Assembly (NCBI GenBank): GCA_021795795.1
Contig: JAJYPA010000541.1
Span: 1-5,503, forward strand
Reading direction: 5' to 3'
Source of the DNA: Pseudomonadota bacterium
GTDB lineage: Bacteria; Pseudomonadota; Gammaproteobacteria; Halothiobacillales; Halothiobacillaceae
DNA length: 5,503 bases
Both the position numbers and the translations under genes were made by a program. The notes under the pieces are model-generated. The model made no database searches. It was not told the DNA's origin and saw nothing but the letters and a program-made list of their open reading frames with translations. Shown here piece after piece: positions 1-4,362 of the stretch (its first letter is position 1; the number at the start of each line of letters is the position of its first letter).

Positions 1-184
1 CAATGGCTTCGGCATAAGGACGGCAACCGGGAAAACCACACTGACCGCATTGAATTTGTGGCAGGATAGCATCGATTTTTTCCACCAGTGGATCTTCTTG
101 CACTTTATAACGCACTGCAGCGAAACCCAGCGATGCGCCAAGCAGGATGGCTAGGCCAGACATGAACAGAATAGCGGCAATCAT
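1..184 (-). CDS. rnfB: RnfB, ion-translocating electron transport complex subunit B (5' part only)
   Basis: Partial gene. It starts with ATG at 184-182 and runs off the left edge after 61 codons. RnfB is the membrane-anchored iron-sulfur subunit that passes electrons through the Rnf complex, which couples ferredoxin/NAD(H) redox chemistry to ion movement across the inner membrane. The visible part begins with a hydrophobic N-terminal anchor (about residues 1-22: [20 protein letters not shown]), then a short charged stretch ([16 protein letters not shown]). Next comes the start of the conserved 4Fe-4S domain, [17 protein letters not shown], with its CxxCxxxxC cysteine cluster. The later ferredoxin-type clusters lie outside the window. 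The start codon overlaps the rnfA stop as ATGA (184-181), the usual sign of translational coupling. The gene order rnfA-rnfB is standard for the operon. Some genomes name the same complex Rsx. Confidence 0.95.
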   Translation of the reverse strand, partial: MIAAILFMSGLAILLGASLGFAAVRYKVQEDPLVEKIDAILPQIQCGQCGFPGCRPYAEAI

Positions 185-765
185 GGCCTGACCATACCGG
201 AGAAACCCATGAAGGCCAGACTCATGATGCCCGCTGTGATCATGGCGATACTGGTGCCACGGAAAATGGCTGGTAAATCAGCGCCATCCAGGCGTTCACG
301 CAAACCGGCAAACAGAATCAGCGACAGGGAAAAACCGATTGAGCCACCAAAACCGAAAAACAATGATTGAATGAAATTGTGGTGCGCTTGAACATTCAGT
401 AAAGGGATACCCAATACCGCGCAGTTGGTGGTAATGAGAGGCAGATAAATACCCAGTACGCGGAATAAGACCGGGCTGGTCTTGCGCACAAACATTTCCG
501 TGAAACCAACAATGCCGGCAATGACGACGATGAACGATAGTGTGCGCAGGTAAGTCAGATCATTGCCAAGCAAGTATTGGTTAATCAGATAACTGGTGCC
601 GGAACCCAGTGTGAGCACAAAAGTCGTCGCCGCACCCATGCCTATAGCGGTTTCCAGTTTTTTGGAAACGCCGAAAAACGGGCACATACCCAGAATTTTC
701 GCCATCACGATATTATTGACGAATACCGTACTGATCAGAATCAGTAAATAGGATTGGATGTCCAT
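181..765 (-). CDS. rnfA: RnfA, ion-translocating electron transport complex subunit A
   Basis: Complete, 194 codons, matching the usual RnfA length of about 193. RnfA is a polytopic inner-membrane subunit homologous to RnfE and NqrD/NqrE. With RnfE it forms the membrane core of the Rnf complex. Six hydrophobic segments can be traced. Family motifs include [19 protein letters not shown] near residues 16-34 and [16 protein letters not shown] near 109-124. Cys28 and Cys115 correspond to the conserved membrane cysteines that, in this family, help hold an intramembrane iron-sulfur cluster between the A and E subunits (established knowledge; only the residues are visible here). The gene is first in the visible operon, and its stop overlaps the rnfB start. 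The ATG at 765-763 gives the standard N-terminus ([18 protein letters not shown]), but no convincing Shine-Dalgarno sequence precedes it; the upstream bases are A-rich (cataaaaaac). Confidence 0.96.
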   Translation of the reverse strand: MDIQSYLLILISTVFVNNIVMAKILGMCPFFGVSKKLETAIGMGAATTFVLTLGSGTSYLINQYLLGNDLTYLRTLSFIVVIAGIVGFTEMFVRKTSPVLFRVLGIYLPLITTNCAVLGIPLLNVQAHHNFIQSLFFGFGGSIGFSLSLILFAGLRERLDGADLPAIFRGTSIAMITAGIMSLAFMGFSGMVRP

Positions 766-913
766 GTTTTTTATGCCAGGTTGTTACAAAGTGTTTCACC
801 GTAAATTTTTTGCCAGGGGCTATGCTAGAATCCAAAGCAAGCTGGCGATTGTCTGATTATCCGACGCTTGGGTGCGATTTTCAACTATCTTTATCAGTAT
901 TTCATGAAATTCC

Positions 914-938
914 CCCTCCATTTTGTTGGGAGGGTTTT
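914..938 (+). terminator. Possible intrinsic terminator or attenuator hairpin
   Basis: CCCTCC (914-919) can pair with GGAGGG (929-934) around a 9-base loop, followed by TTTT (935-938). The short stem and short T tract make it a weak candidate. No upstream gene on this strand needs terminating, so if real it would act on the leader of the gene at 1080. The corresponding region before the second paralogue does not keep this stem. Confidence 0.3.
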
Positions 939-971
939 GCTGTGGATGGAAATCCGGAACACTTTGAAGCA

Positions 972-993
972 TTTGACTCAAACATTTCATGAA
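972..993. promoter_or_regulatory. Duplicated palindromic box upstream of exported-protein gene 1
   Basis: TTTGACTCAAA (972-982) is a perfect odd palindrome and TTCATGAA (986-993) a perfect 8-bp palindrome. The equivalent sites in the second leader are TTTGAGCCAAA (1693-1703) and CTCATGAG (1707-1714). In the second palindrome both outer bases changed together (T..A to C..G), so symmetry was kept. This fits an operator for a dimeric regulator or an RNA stem; the factor is unknown. Confidence 0.4.
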
Positions 994-1005
994 TGGTTGC
1001 AATGG

Positions 1006-1021
1006 ACGCCGAATATGGCGT
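1006..1021 (+). promoter_or_regulatory. Small leader hairpin upstream of exported-protein gene 1
   Basis: ACGCC (1006-1010) pairs with GGCGT (1017-1021) around a 6-base loop GAATAT, about 58 bases before the start codon. The homologous place in the second leader forms ACCGT/ACGGT (1727-1731 and 1737-1741). The stem sequence differs between copies while pairing is kept. Confidence 0.4.
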
Positions 1022-1067
1022 TGCATCTCAAAGATTATTATGCAGGTATGTTGCCTGTGATGAAAAC

Positions 1068-1076
1068 GAGAGGAAG
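1068..1076 (+). promoter_or_regulatory. Ribosome binding site that fixes the start at 1080
   Basis: GAGAGGAAG sits 3 bases before ATG 1080. The paralogue has GGGAGAGGGGA (1788-1798) in the same place. This decides against the longer in-frame start at 993, which has no such site and would bury the signal peptide. Confidence 0.8.
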
Positions 1077-1079
1077 AAT

Positions 1080-1556
1080 ATGCGTTTTATAAAGAAATTG
1101 GTCGGGGTGATGTTGTTGTGTTGGGCATCGTCATCGTTTGCCTGGATGAATATCCAATTTTCTGTGCCGGGAGTGAGCATTGGCTTTACCGCGCCAGCAT
1201 ATCCGCAGTTTGCGCCGGTGCCAGGTTACCCCGTGTATTTTGCACCAAACATGGGAGCAAATTACTTTTATTATAATCGCATGTACTGGTTGTACCGGAA
1301 TGATAACTGGTATGCTGCTGCCCAGTACAATGGGCCGTGGGGCGTAGTGCCCCCGATGGAAGTGCCAGGTATGATATTGCAGGTTCCTGTCAGGTATTAT
1401 CGTTATCCACCTGCTTATTTCAGAGGATGGGCGCGTGATGAACCGCCTCGTTGGGGTGAGCGTTGGGGACCTGGTTGGCTGCATCGTCGTGAAGGATGGG
1501 ATGCAGGATGGCGGGGACGTTGGCATCCGGAGGGACGCCCACGCGACTGGCGATGA
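1080..1556 (+). CDS. Exported protein of unknown function, shorter tandem paralogue
   Basis: 158 codons. Residues 1-21 form a signal peptide: MRFIKK basic start, hydrophobic core, and SFA just before Trp22 as the likely cleavage site. The mature protein is rich in Tyr, Trp, Pro and Gly. It carries a pattern I recognise from uncharacterised exported proteins of proteobacteria: PVPGYPVYFAPNMGANYFYY, then MYWLYRNDNWYAA, YNGPWG, VPVRYYRYPPAYFRGW and PPRWGERWG. No enzymatic residues are apparent and the function is unknown. By eye about 19 of the first 143 residues differ from the second paralogue. The C-terminus is abrupt (HPEGRPRDWR). The bases around it align with the far 3' end of the paralogue, implying loss of an internal segment plus a frameshift. 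It may therefore be a functional short form or a decaying copy. The start rests on the strong ribosome site and on equivalence with the second copy. Confidence 0.85.
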   Translation: MRFIKKLVGVMLLCWASSSFAWMNIQFSVPGVSIGFTAPAYPQFAPVPGYPVYFAPNMGANYFYYNRMYWLYRNDNWYAAAQYNGPWGVVPPMEVPGMILQVPVRYYRYPPAYFRGWARDEPPRWGERWGPGWLHRREGWDAGWRGRWHPEGRPRDWR

Positions 1557-1599
1557 TGGCCGTGAGCATTATTTATAAAGAATGATTGTTTTAAAGAAT

Positions 1600-1617
1600 A
1601 ATTCGAGTAATTCGAGT
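1600..1617. repeat. Two copies of a 9-bp direct repeat (AATTCGAGT)
   Basis: AATTCGAGT occurs twice without a gap (1600-1608, 1609-1617), followed by the partial third AATTG. It lies in the AT-rich spacer between the two exported-protein genes, just before the second duplicated leader. It could be simple slippage or part of a regulatory region. Confidence 0.6.
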
Positions 1618-1692
1618 AATTGTAGTGAACCGGCGGTAAAACCCGTTTTGTTAGGCTTTGCGGTGTATGGAAAAATAGAATACGCTGAAGTG

Positions 1693-1741
1693 TTTGAGCC
1701 AAACATCTCATGAGTACTTGCGATGGACCGTTGAATACGGT
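1693..1741 (+). promoter_or_regulatory. Duplicated palindromic box and leader hairpin upstream of gene 2
   Basis: TTTGAGCCAAA (1693-1703), CTCATGAG (1707-1714) and a hairpin ACCGT/ACGGT (1727-1731 with 1737-1741, loop TGAAT) occupy the same order and spacing as in the first leader. Base changes relative to the first copy mostly preserve symmetry or pairing. I see no clear sigma70 promoter with standard spacing around it. Confidence 0.4.
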
Positions 1742-1801
1742 GTTGCATATTAAAAATGATTACACAGGCATGTTGCTTGTGATGAAAGGGAGAGGGGAAA
1801 T

Positions 1802-2467
1802 ATGCGTCTTATAAAAAAATTGGTAGGAGTGGTGTTGCTGTGTTGGGCATCGTCATCGTTTGCCTGGATGAATATCCAGTTTTCTGTGCCGGGAGTGAGT
1901 ATTGGCTTTAATGCGCCAGCGTACCCGCAGTTTGCGCCGGTGCCGGGCTATCCTGTGTATTATGCGCCAAACATGGGAGCGAATTATTTTTATTATGATG
2001 GCATGTACTGGTTGTATCAGGATGATAGTTGGTACGCGGCTTCCTGGTATAACGGACCATGGGGGATGGTGTCACCGATGGAAGTGCCGAACATGATATT
2101 GCAGATCCCCGTCGGGTATTATCGTTACCCGCCTGCTTATTTCAGAGGATGGGCGCGCAATGAACCACCTCGTTGGGGTGAGCATTGGGGACCTGGTTGG
2201 CTGCATCATCGTGAAGGATGGGATGCAGGGTGGCGGCGTGGGCATCCGGATGTCAGGCGAGCTCCTTTGCCCGATTATCAGCGCCGGTTTCAGGGGGCGC
2301 ATTATCCCCATGACATGCGGCAACAGTATATGTTGCATAACCAGAATTTCCACTATCACCCCCATGAACCTATGGTGCGAGCGCAGTATCATCAGATGCA
2401 TGGGCGAATGATGGGTGGGCATCCGGGTGGACATCCGCACGGCAATGCAGGTGATCATGGCCATTAA
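1802..2467 (+). CDS. Exported protein of unknown function with His/Met-rich tail, full-length tandem paralogue
   Basis: 221 codons with a strong ribosome site (1788-1798). Signal peptide residues 1-21 (ending SFA before Trp22) are nearly identical to the first paralogue. The Tyr/Trp/Pro-rich core (about residues 22-150) shows the same family pattern: NYFYYDGMYWLYQDDSWYAA, YNGPWG, YYRYPPAYFRGW, PPRWGEHWG. Beyond it lies a segment absent from the first copy: APLPDYQRRFQGAHYP, then a tail dense in His and Met (HYHPHEPM, QMHGRMMGGHPGGHPHG, DHGH). Such a tail could bind transition metals in the periplasm or at the outer surface, but that is inference from composition. The molecular function of the family is unknown to me. 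The stop codon TAA (2465-2467) is followed after one base by the dispersed repeat copy at 2469. Confidence 0.9.
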   Translation: MRLIKKLVGVVLLCWASSSFAWMNIQFSVPGVSIGFNAPAYPQFAPVPGYPVYYAPNMGANYFYYDGMYWLYQDDSWYAASWYNGPWGMVSPMEVPNMILQIPVGYYRYPPAYFRGWARNEPPRWGEHWGPGWLHHREGWDAGWRRGHPDVRRAPLPDYQRRFQGAHYPHDMRQQYMLHNQNFHYHPHEPMVRAQYHQMHGRMMGGHPGGHPHGNAGDHGH

Positions 2468-2468
2468 A

Positions 2469-2665
2469 GGAAGCGCCGATTAATTCCCACATGGTCGCGA
2501 CGGCGGCCTGGTGGGATGAGATGGAGGCGCGACGCGCTGTCAAGGGTTATTCTCTTGGGTTATTCTCTTGGGTTATTCTCTTGGGTTATTCTCTTGGGTT
2601 ATTCTCTTGGGTTATTCTCTTGGGTTATTCTCTTGGGTTATTCTCCTCGACGAGCGGCACGGCAG
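2469..2665 (+). mobile_element. Dispersed repeat copy A (MITE-like), with expanded 13-bp array
   Basis: It begins GGAAGCGCCGATTAATTCC, matching the terminal repeat of the complete element at 4088-4223 with two differences. It continues with the shared body (GCGACGG, GGCCTGG, GGGATGA). The tandem array follows, then CTCGACGAGCGGCACGGC, which matches the internal part of the complete element read on its minus strand. No right-hand terminal repeat (CAGCGCTTCC) is found before 2734, so the right end has decayed or been lost. Orientation is plus. The element lies one base after the stop codon of the exported protein. Confidence 0.75.
2544..2647 (+). repeat. 13-bp tandem repeat, eight units (GGGTTATTCTCTT)
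   Basis: Seven identical units start at 2544, 2557, 2570, 2583, 2596, 2609 and 2622. An eighth at 2635 has one change (CTCCT for CTCTT). The unit is part of the dispersed repeat: the complete element has it once, and the copy at the right edge has two diverged 14-bp versions (5472-5499). Because 13 is not a multiple of 3 and the unit has no stop in any forward frame, open frames run through it in all three frames. These are artefacts, not genes. Confidence 0.95.
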
Positions 2666-2733
2666 TTCGCGCCCGCCAAGCCCCGAACCGTTAGTCAAGC
2701 GGAGCTGCGCAAAAGCACACAACACACCAAGTT

Positions 2734-2976
2734 TCAGGCATCATCTTTTACCTGATCGCAGCAAGCAGATCCTTGTTTGCCGTGTTTTTGAATTGGCGGG
2801 CAGGGCACAGTTCCATAAGAACAATAAACACAGCAATCACCGGATTTTGGTTTAAGCATTGTATGGCACTGCGTGCACTCGTAAAACCATTGGCAAGCAT
2901 CGCTCGGCATGATCTCGGTTTTGATGTGGCCGCAATGTGGACAGGTAATCGTCGATTCCAGAATAATGGCATTCAC
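2734..2976 (-). CDS. Cys-rich GDCCVxC-motif protein of the mer operon
   Basis: 80 codons with a GTG start at 2976-2974 that overlaps the merP stop as GTGA. GGAG lies 11 bases upstream. Eleven cysteines are present: CPHC at 12-15, C28, CTQC at 34-37, GDCCVYC at 46-52 (C48, C49, C52), C59 in GTVPCPP, and CC at 72-73. The block GDCCVYCSYGTVPCPPIQ marks a small family often found beside mercury genes. I recall it being annotated as 'GDCCVxC domain-containing (seleno)protein' because some members use selenocysteine; here all positions are Cys. The paired CxxC motifs suggest a zinc-ribbon-like or thiol metal-binding fold. There is no signal peptide, so it is probably cytoplasmic. Its exact role is unproven; position and cysteines suggest handling of Hg(II) or another soft metal delivered by MerT/MerP. 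An overlapping frame starting at ATG 2972 lacks these motifs. Confidence 0.88.
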   Translation of the reverse strand: MNAIILESTITCPHCGHIKTEIMPSDACQWFYECTQCHTMLKPKSGDCCVYCSYGTVPCPPIQKHGKQGSACCDQVKDDA

Positions 2977-3257
2977 TTTGCGCTTGTCTCCAGCGTTGAC
3001 GGATAGCCCGCGTCTCTGGTTGCGTTCATCAGTATATCGACGCTGGTTTTGGAATCGTCAAACGTGACAGTGGCTTCATGCTTATCAAAACTGACAGCGG
3101 TCAGTTTTACTCCTGGCACCTTGTTTAGCGCTTTTTTTACCGTGATCGGGCATACAGCACAATGCATCGTCGGCACAGACAGGGTGACAGTTTTAATCCC
3201 AGCCCGGGCAGGTGCGGACAAAATAGTCAGCGCAATCACTGCAAGAAACTTTTTCAT
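2973..3257 (-). CDS. merP: MerP, periplasmic mercuric ion-binding protein
   Basis: 94 codons, close to the usual 91. MerP captures Hg(II) in the periplasm and hands it to MerT. Residues 1-19 are a signal peptide (MKKFLAVIALTILSAPARA). The mature protein is a single heavy-metal-associated domain. The binding motif is TMHCAVCPITVKKAL with Cys33 and Cys36, the same numbering as in the classical Tn501-type precursor. Further family motifs are TFDDSKTSV and ATRDAGYPS. The start at 3257-3255 is chosen over the in-frame ATG at 3281. It has AAGGAAA (3262-3268) directly upstream, gives a clean signal peptide, and avoids overlapping merT. Only 11 bases separate it from the merT stop. Confidence 0.96.
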   Translation of the reverse strand: MKKFLAVIALTILSAPARAGIKTVTLSVPTMHCAVCPITVKKALNKVPGVKLTAVSFDKHEATVTFDDSKTSVDILMNATRDAGYPSTLETSAK

Positions 3258-3268
3258 ACGATTTCCTT

Positions 3269-3637
3269 TCAATAAAACCATGGTGCGATATACGGAAACA
3301 CCAGCGCAATCAACACAAGCAAGGACACTGCAGCAAAGAGAAATTTGTAGGTAATGTTGATTTGTGATTTAGCACAAGCCACTCCTGTTGTGCAGGCAGG
3401 TCGCCAAATGCGCCTCCAGGCAAAGAATAGCGCTAGCAGCGCCGCACCGATAAAGATGGGGCGAAAAGGTTCTAATACTTGCAGGTTTCCTATCCATGCA
3501 CCTGACAGGCCGAGCATCACCAGTACCAGCGGTCCCACGCAGCAGCTCGAAGCGAGTATGGCTGCTATGCCTCCGGTGAGTAATGCGGCCCAACCGCTCG
3601 CTGGCGGAGTACTTTTATTTGAAATTTCAGTTTGCAT
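3269..3637 (-). CDS. merT: MerT, inner-membrane mercuric ion transporter
   Basis: 122 codons, slightly longer than the usual 116 because of about eight extra N-terminal residues. MerT brings Hg(II) from MerP into the cytoplasm. Three hydrophobic segments are visible: residues 15-50 (including ASSCCVGPLVLVMLGLSGAW, with the vicinal pair Cys32-Cys33 in the first helix), about 55-75 (FRPIFIGAALLALFFAW), and about 98-121. The cytoplasmic loop carries Cys82 and Cys88, with the six-residue spacing of the classical protein. It is first in the leftward operon merT-merP-GDCCVxC gene. The start ATG (3637-3635) lies only six bases after the -10 box of the mer promoter, so the transcript would have essentially no leader and no Shine-Dalgarno sequence. 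No alternative in-frame ATG, GTG or TTG exists before the first membrane segment. Confidence 0.96.
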   Translation of the reverse strand: MQTEISNKSTPPASGWAALLTGGIAAILASSCCVGPLVLVMLGLSGAWIGNLQVLEPFRPIFIGAALLALFFAWRRIWRPACTTGVACAKSQINITYKFLFAAVSLLVLIALVFPYIAPWFY

Positions 3638-3643
3638 AACGTA

Positions 3644-3674
3644 AGCTTATTCCCGTACTTTAGTACGGAGTCAA
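3644..3674 (-). promoter_or_regulatory. mer operator-promoter for merT (MerR-type, 19-bp spacer)
   Basis: Read leftward: -35 TTGACT (3674-3669), a 19-base spacer (3668-3650), and -10 TAAGCT (3649-3644). The spacer holds the perfect dyad CCGTAC-TAAA-GTACGG (3668-3653). The overlong spacer with a central dyad is the hallmark of MerR-activated promoters, in which Hg-bound MerR untwists the DNA so that polymerase can engage both boxes. The sequence closely resembles the classical mer promoter. For merR on the plus strand a weak -35 TTGCAT (3632-3637) and -10 TACTTT (3656-3661) overlap the same dyad, which would allow MerR to repress itself. That second promoter is tentative. Confidence 0.93.
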
Positions 3675-3679
3675 GAAAA

Positions 3680-4087
3680 ATGGAAAAATCATCAGGCAAC
3701 TTCACCATAGGTTCGTTGGCCATTGCGTCGGGTGTCAATATCGAGACTATCCGTTTCTATCAGCGTAAAGGGTTGATGTCTGAACCGCCTCGTCCTTATG
3801 GCAGTATTCGTCGCTATACAGACATTGATATGGCTCGAATTTGCTTTATCAAAGCATCACAACGGCTAGGCTTTAGTCTGAAAGATATTGGTGAACTGTT
3901 AAAACTGGAGGATGGCACACATTGTAACGAGGTGCGCGAACGTGCCGAGCAGAAACTGAACGATGTGCGCGACAAATTGACTGATCTGCATAAAATCGAA
4001 ACCATCTTGAGTCGGCTCGTGAATAGCTGTGATTCAGCAAACGGAACCATGAAGTGCCCATTGATTTCTTCACTACAGCATTACTAA
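3680..4087 (+). CDS. merR: MerR, mercury-responsive transcriptional regulator
   Basis: 135 codons. The N-terminal winged-helix domain (residues 8-77) contains FTIGSLAIASGVNIETIRFYQRKGL and PPRPYGSIRRY, typical of MerR DNA-binding domains. A long dimer helix follows (about 80-115). All three mercury-coordinating cysteines are present at the classical positions: Cys82 (GTHCNE), Cys117 (NSCDS) and Cys126 (KCPLI). It should therefore sense Hg(II) rather than another metal. It diverges from merT across the shared operator. The start at 3680 has GGAG (3667-3670) nine bases upstream; the longer in-frame start at 3632 would place the whole operator inside the gene. The C-terminus (CPLISSLQHY) is shorter than in the 144-residue classical protein. 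It ends exactly where the MITE is inserted, but the stop TAA belongs to the CTAA target and existed before insertion. Confidence 0.96.
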   Translation: MEKSSGNFTIGSLAIASGVNIETIRFYQRKGLMSEPPRPYGSIRRYTDIDMARICFIKASQRLGFSLKDIGELLKLEDGTHCNEVRERAEQKLNDVRDKLTDLHKIETILSRLVNSCDSANGTMKCPLISSLQHY

Positions 4088-4223
4088 GGAAGCGCTGATT
4101 TATTCCTCCATGAGCCGCGTTGTGTCGCTGGTCAAGGAGAATAACCTTTGACGGCGCGTCACGCCTTGCATTTCATCCCGCCAGGCCACCGTCGCGGCTA
4201 GGTAGGAATAGATCAGCGCTTCC
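4088..4223 (-). mobile_element. Complete 136-bp MITE-like element with TIRs and CTAA target duplication (copy B)
   Basis: The ends are GGAAGCGCTGATTTATTCC (4088-4106) and its near-complement GGAATAGATCAGCGCTTCC (4205-4223), with one mismatch over 19 bases. Weaker pairing continues to AGCCGCG/CGCGGCT (4113-4119, 4193-4199), giving about 31 bp of imperfect inverted repeat. The element is flanked by CTAA (4084-4087) and CTAA (4224-4227). There is no room for a transposase, so it must be moved in trans. The GGAAG terminus and a YTAR-type four-base target recall the IS5 group of the IS5 family, but that assignment is inference. Its body on the minus strand matches copies A, C and D, and includes a conserved small hairpin TGACG-CGC-CGTCA. 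The paired ends could fold in RNA between merR and cbbR and act as a transcription barrier. Confidence 0.85.
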
Positions 4224-4311
4224 CTAACAAACTGTTGAGAATCTCGACGACCGCTTCATGCCGTGCGATGATAATCCCCCAATAATCCTTACAAAACGCG
4301 CGCTTGTTCAA
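4213..4311 (-). other. Short leftward open frame of unknown status, ending inside the MITE
   Basis: A TTG-started frame of 32 codons (NKRAFCKDYWGIIIARHE, then AVVEILNSLLGKR), stopped by TGA within the MITE end. Before the insertion the frame would have continued from NSLL a few codons into the CTAA target and merR end. The amino-acid composition looks protein-like, but the frame is short, has no ribosome site, and is preceded by a stop at 4318-4320. I do not recognise it. It may be the tail of a lost gene or chance. Low confidence. Confidence 0.2.
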
Positions 4312-4326
4312 TAAAAGCTAAACATA

Positions 4327-4355
4327 TTTACATTTATCTTTTACGATGGTTTAAT
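4327..4355 (+). promoter_or_regulatory. Likely sigma70-type promoter of the cbbR-like gene
   Basis: TTTACA (4327-4332), a 17-base spacer and TTTAAT (4350-4355) each match five of six consensus bases. The predicted transcription start falls at about 4361-4363, at the ATG itself, so the mRNA may be leaderless. No ribosome site is visible before 4363. The inverted repeat TAAA-CATA-TTTA (4319-4330) overlaps the -35 box and could be an autoregulatory LysR-type site; this last point is speculative. Confidence 0.6.
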
Positions 4356-4362
4356 ATGAAGC

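Larger units (their letters stand above)
766..1079. other. Long intergenic region between rnfA and the first exported-protein gene
   Basis: About 314 bases with no gene I can support. The left part must hold the leader and promoter of the leftward rnf operon; I see no strong -35/-10 pair there. The right part is the rightward leader of the first exported-protein gene. It holds a GC-rich hairpin followed by four T (914-938), a palindromic box (972-993) and a small hairpin (1006-1021). The last two recur upstream of the paralogue. The short open frames here lack coding character. Confidence 0.6.
921..1572 (+). repeat. Tandem duplication unit 1 (leader plus first exported-protein gene)
   Basis: This stretch aligns by eye to 1646-2467. 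Homology begins near a shared TTTTGTT (921-927 and 1646-1652) and runs through the leader and most of the coding sequence. It also includes a tail match: 1549-1563 resembles the very end of the second gene (2450-2464) at 12 of 15 bases. The duplicated unit therefore included the 5' regulatory region as well as the gene. Confidence 0.85.
1646..2467 (+). repeat. Tandem duplication unit 2 (leader plus second exported-protein gene)
   Basis: Partner of 921-1572. The leaders remain alignable through CAAACAT, the CATGA palindrome, GATGGAC, GTTGCAT and the ribosome site. The unit retains the full 3' coding end that is missing from unit 1. Units 1 and 2 are adjacent and in the same direction. Confidence 0.85.

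Noticed and set aside
993..1079. N-terminal extension of the first exported protein starting at 993
   Set aside because: It would add 29 residues ahead of a clean signal peptide, lacks a ribosome site, and conflicts with the well-supported start at 1080 and the equivalent start in the paralogue.
2544..2655. CRISPR array
   Set aside because: The 13-bp units are contiguous with no spacers, and no cas genes are present.
2670..2733. Integron attC-like site (CTAAC and GC-rich arms on the minus strand)
   Set aside because: No matching pair of core sites or recognisable inner boxes could be found, and no integrase is nearby.
2491..2855. Open frames with a repeating LGLFSWVILLGYS peptide
   Set aside because: They are produced by the stop-free 13-bp tandem unit, which reads open in all three forward frames. 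No ribosome site or homology supports a protein.
3258..3281. Longer MerP starting at 3281
   Set aside because: It overlaps the merT stop and spoils the signal peptide; AAGGAAA directly precedes the start at 3257.
3632..3679. Longer MerR starting at 3632
   Set aside because: It would overlap the merT start and run through the mer operator. GGAG before 3680 and the classical cysteine numbering favour the shorter form.
4240..4256. Terminator-like inverted repeat GTTGAG-AAT-CTCGAC near 4232-4246
   Set aside because: The loop is three bases, the stem contains a wobble pair, and no T tract follows on the plus strand; too weak to call as a terminator.
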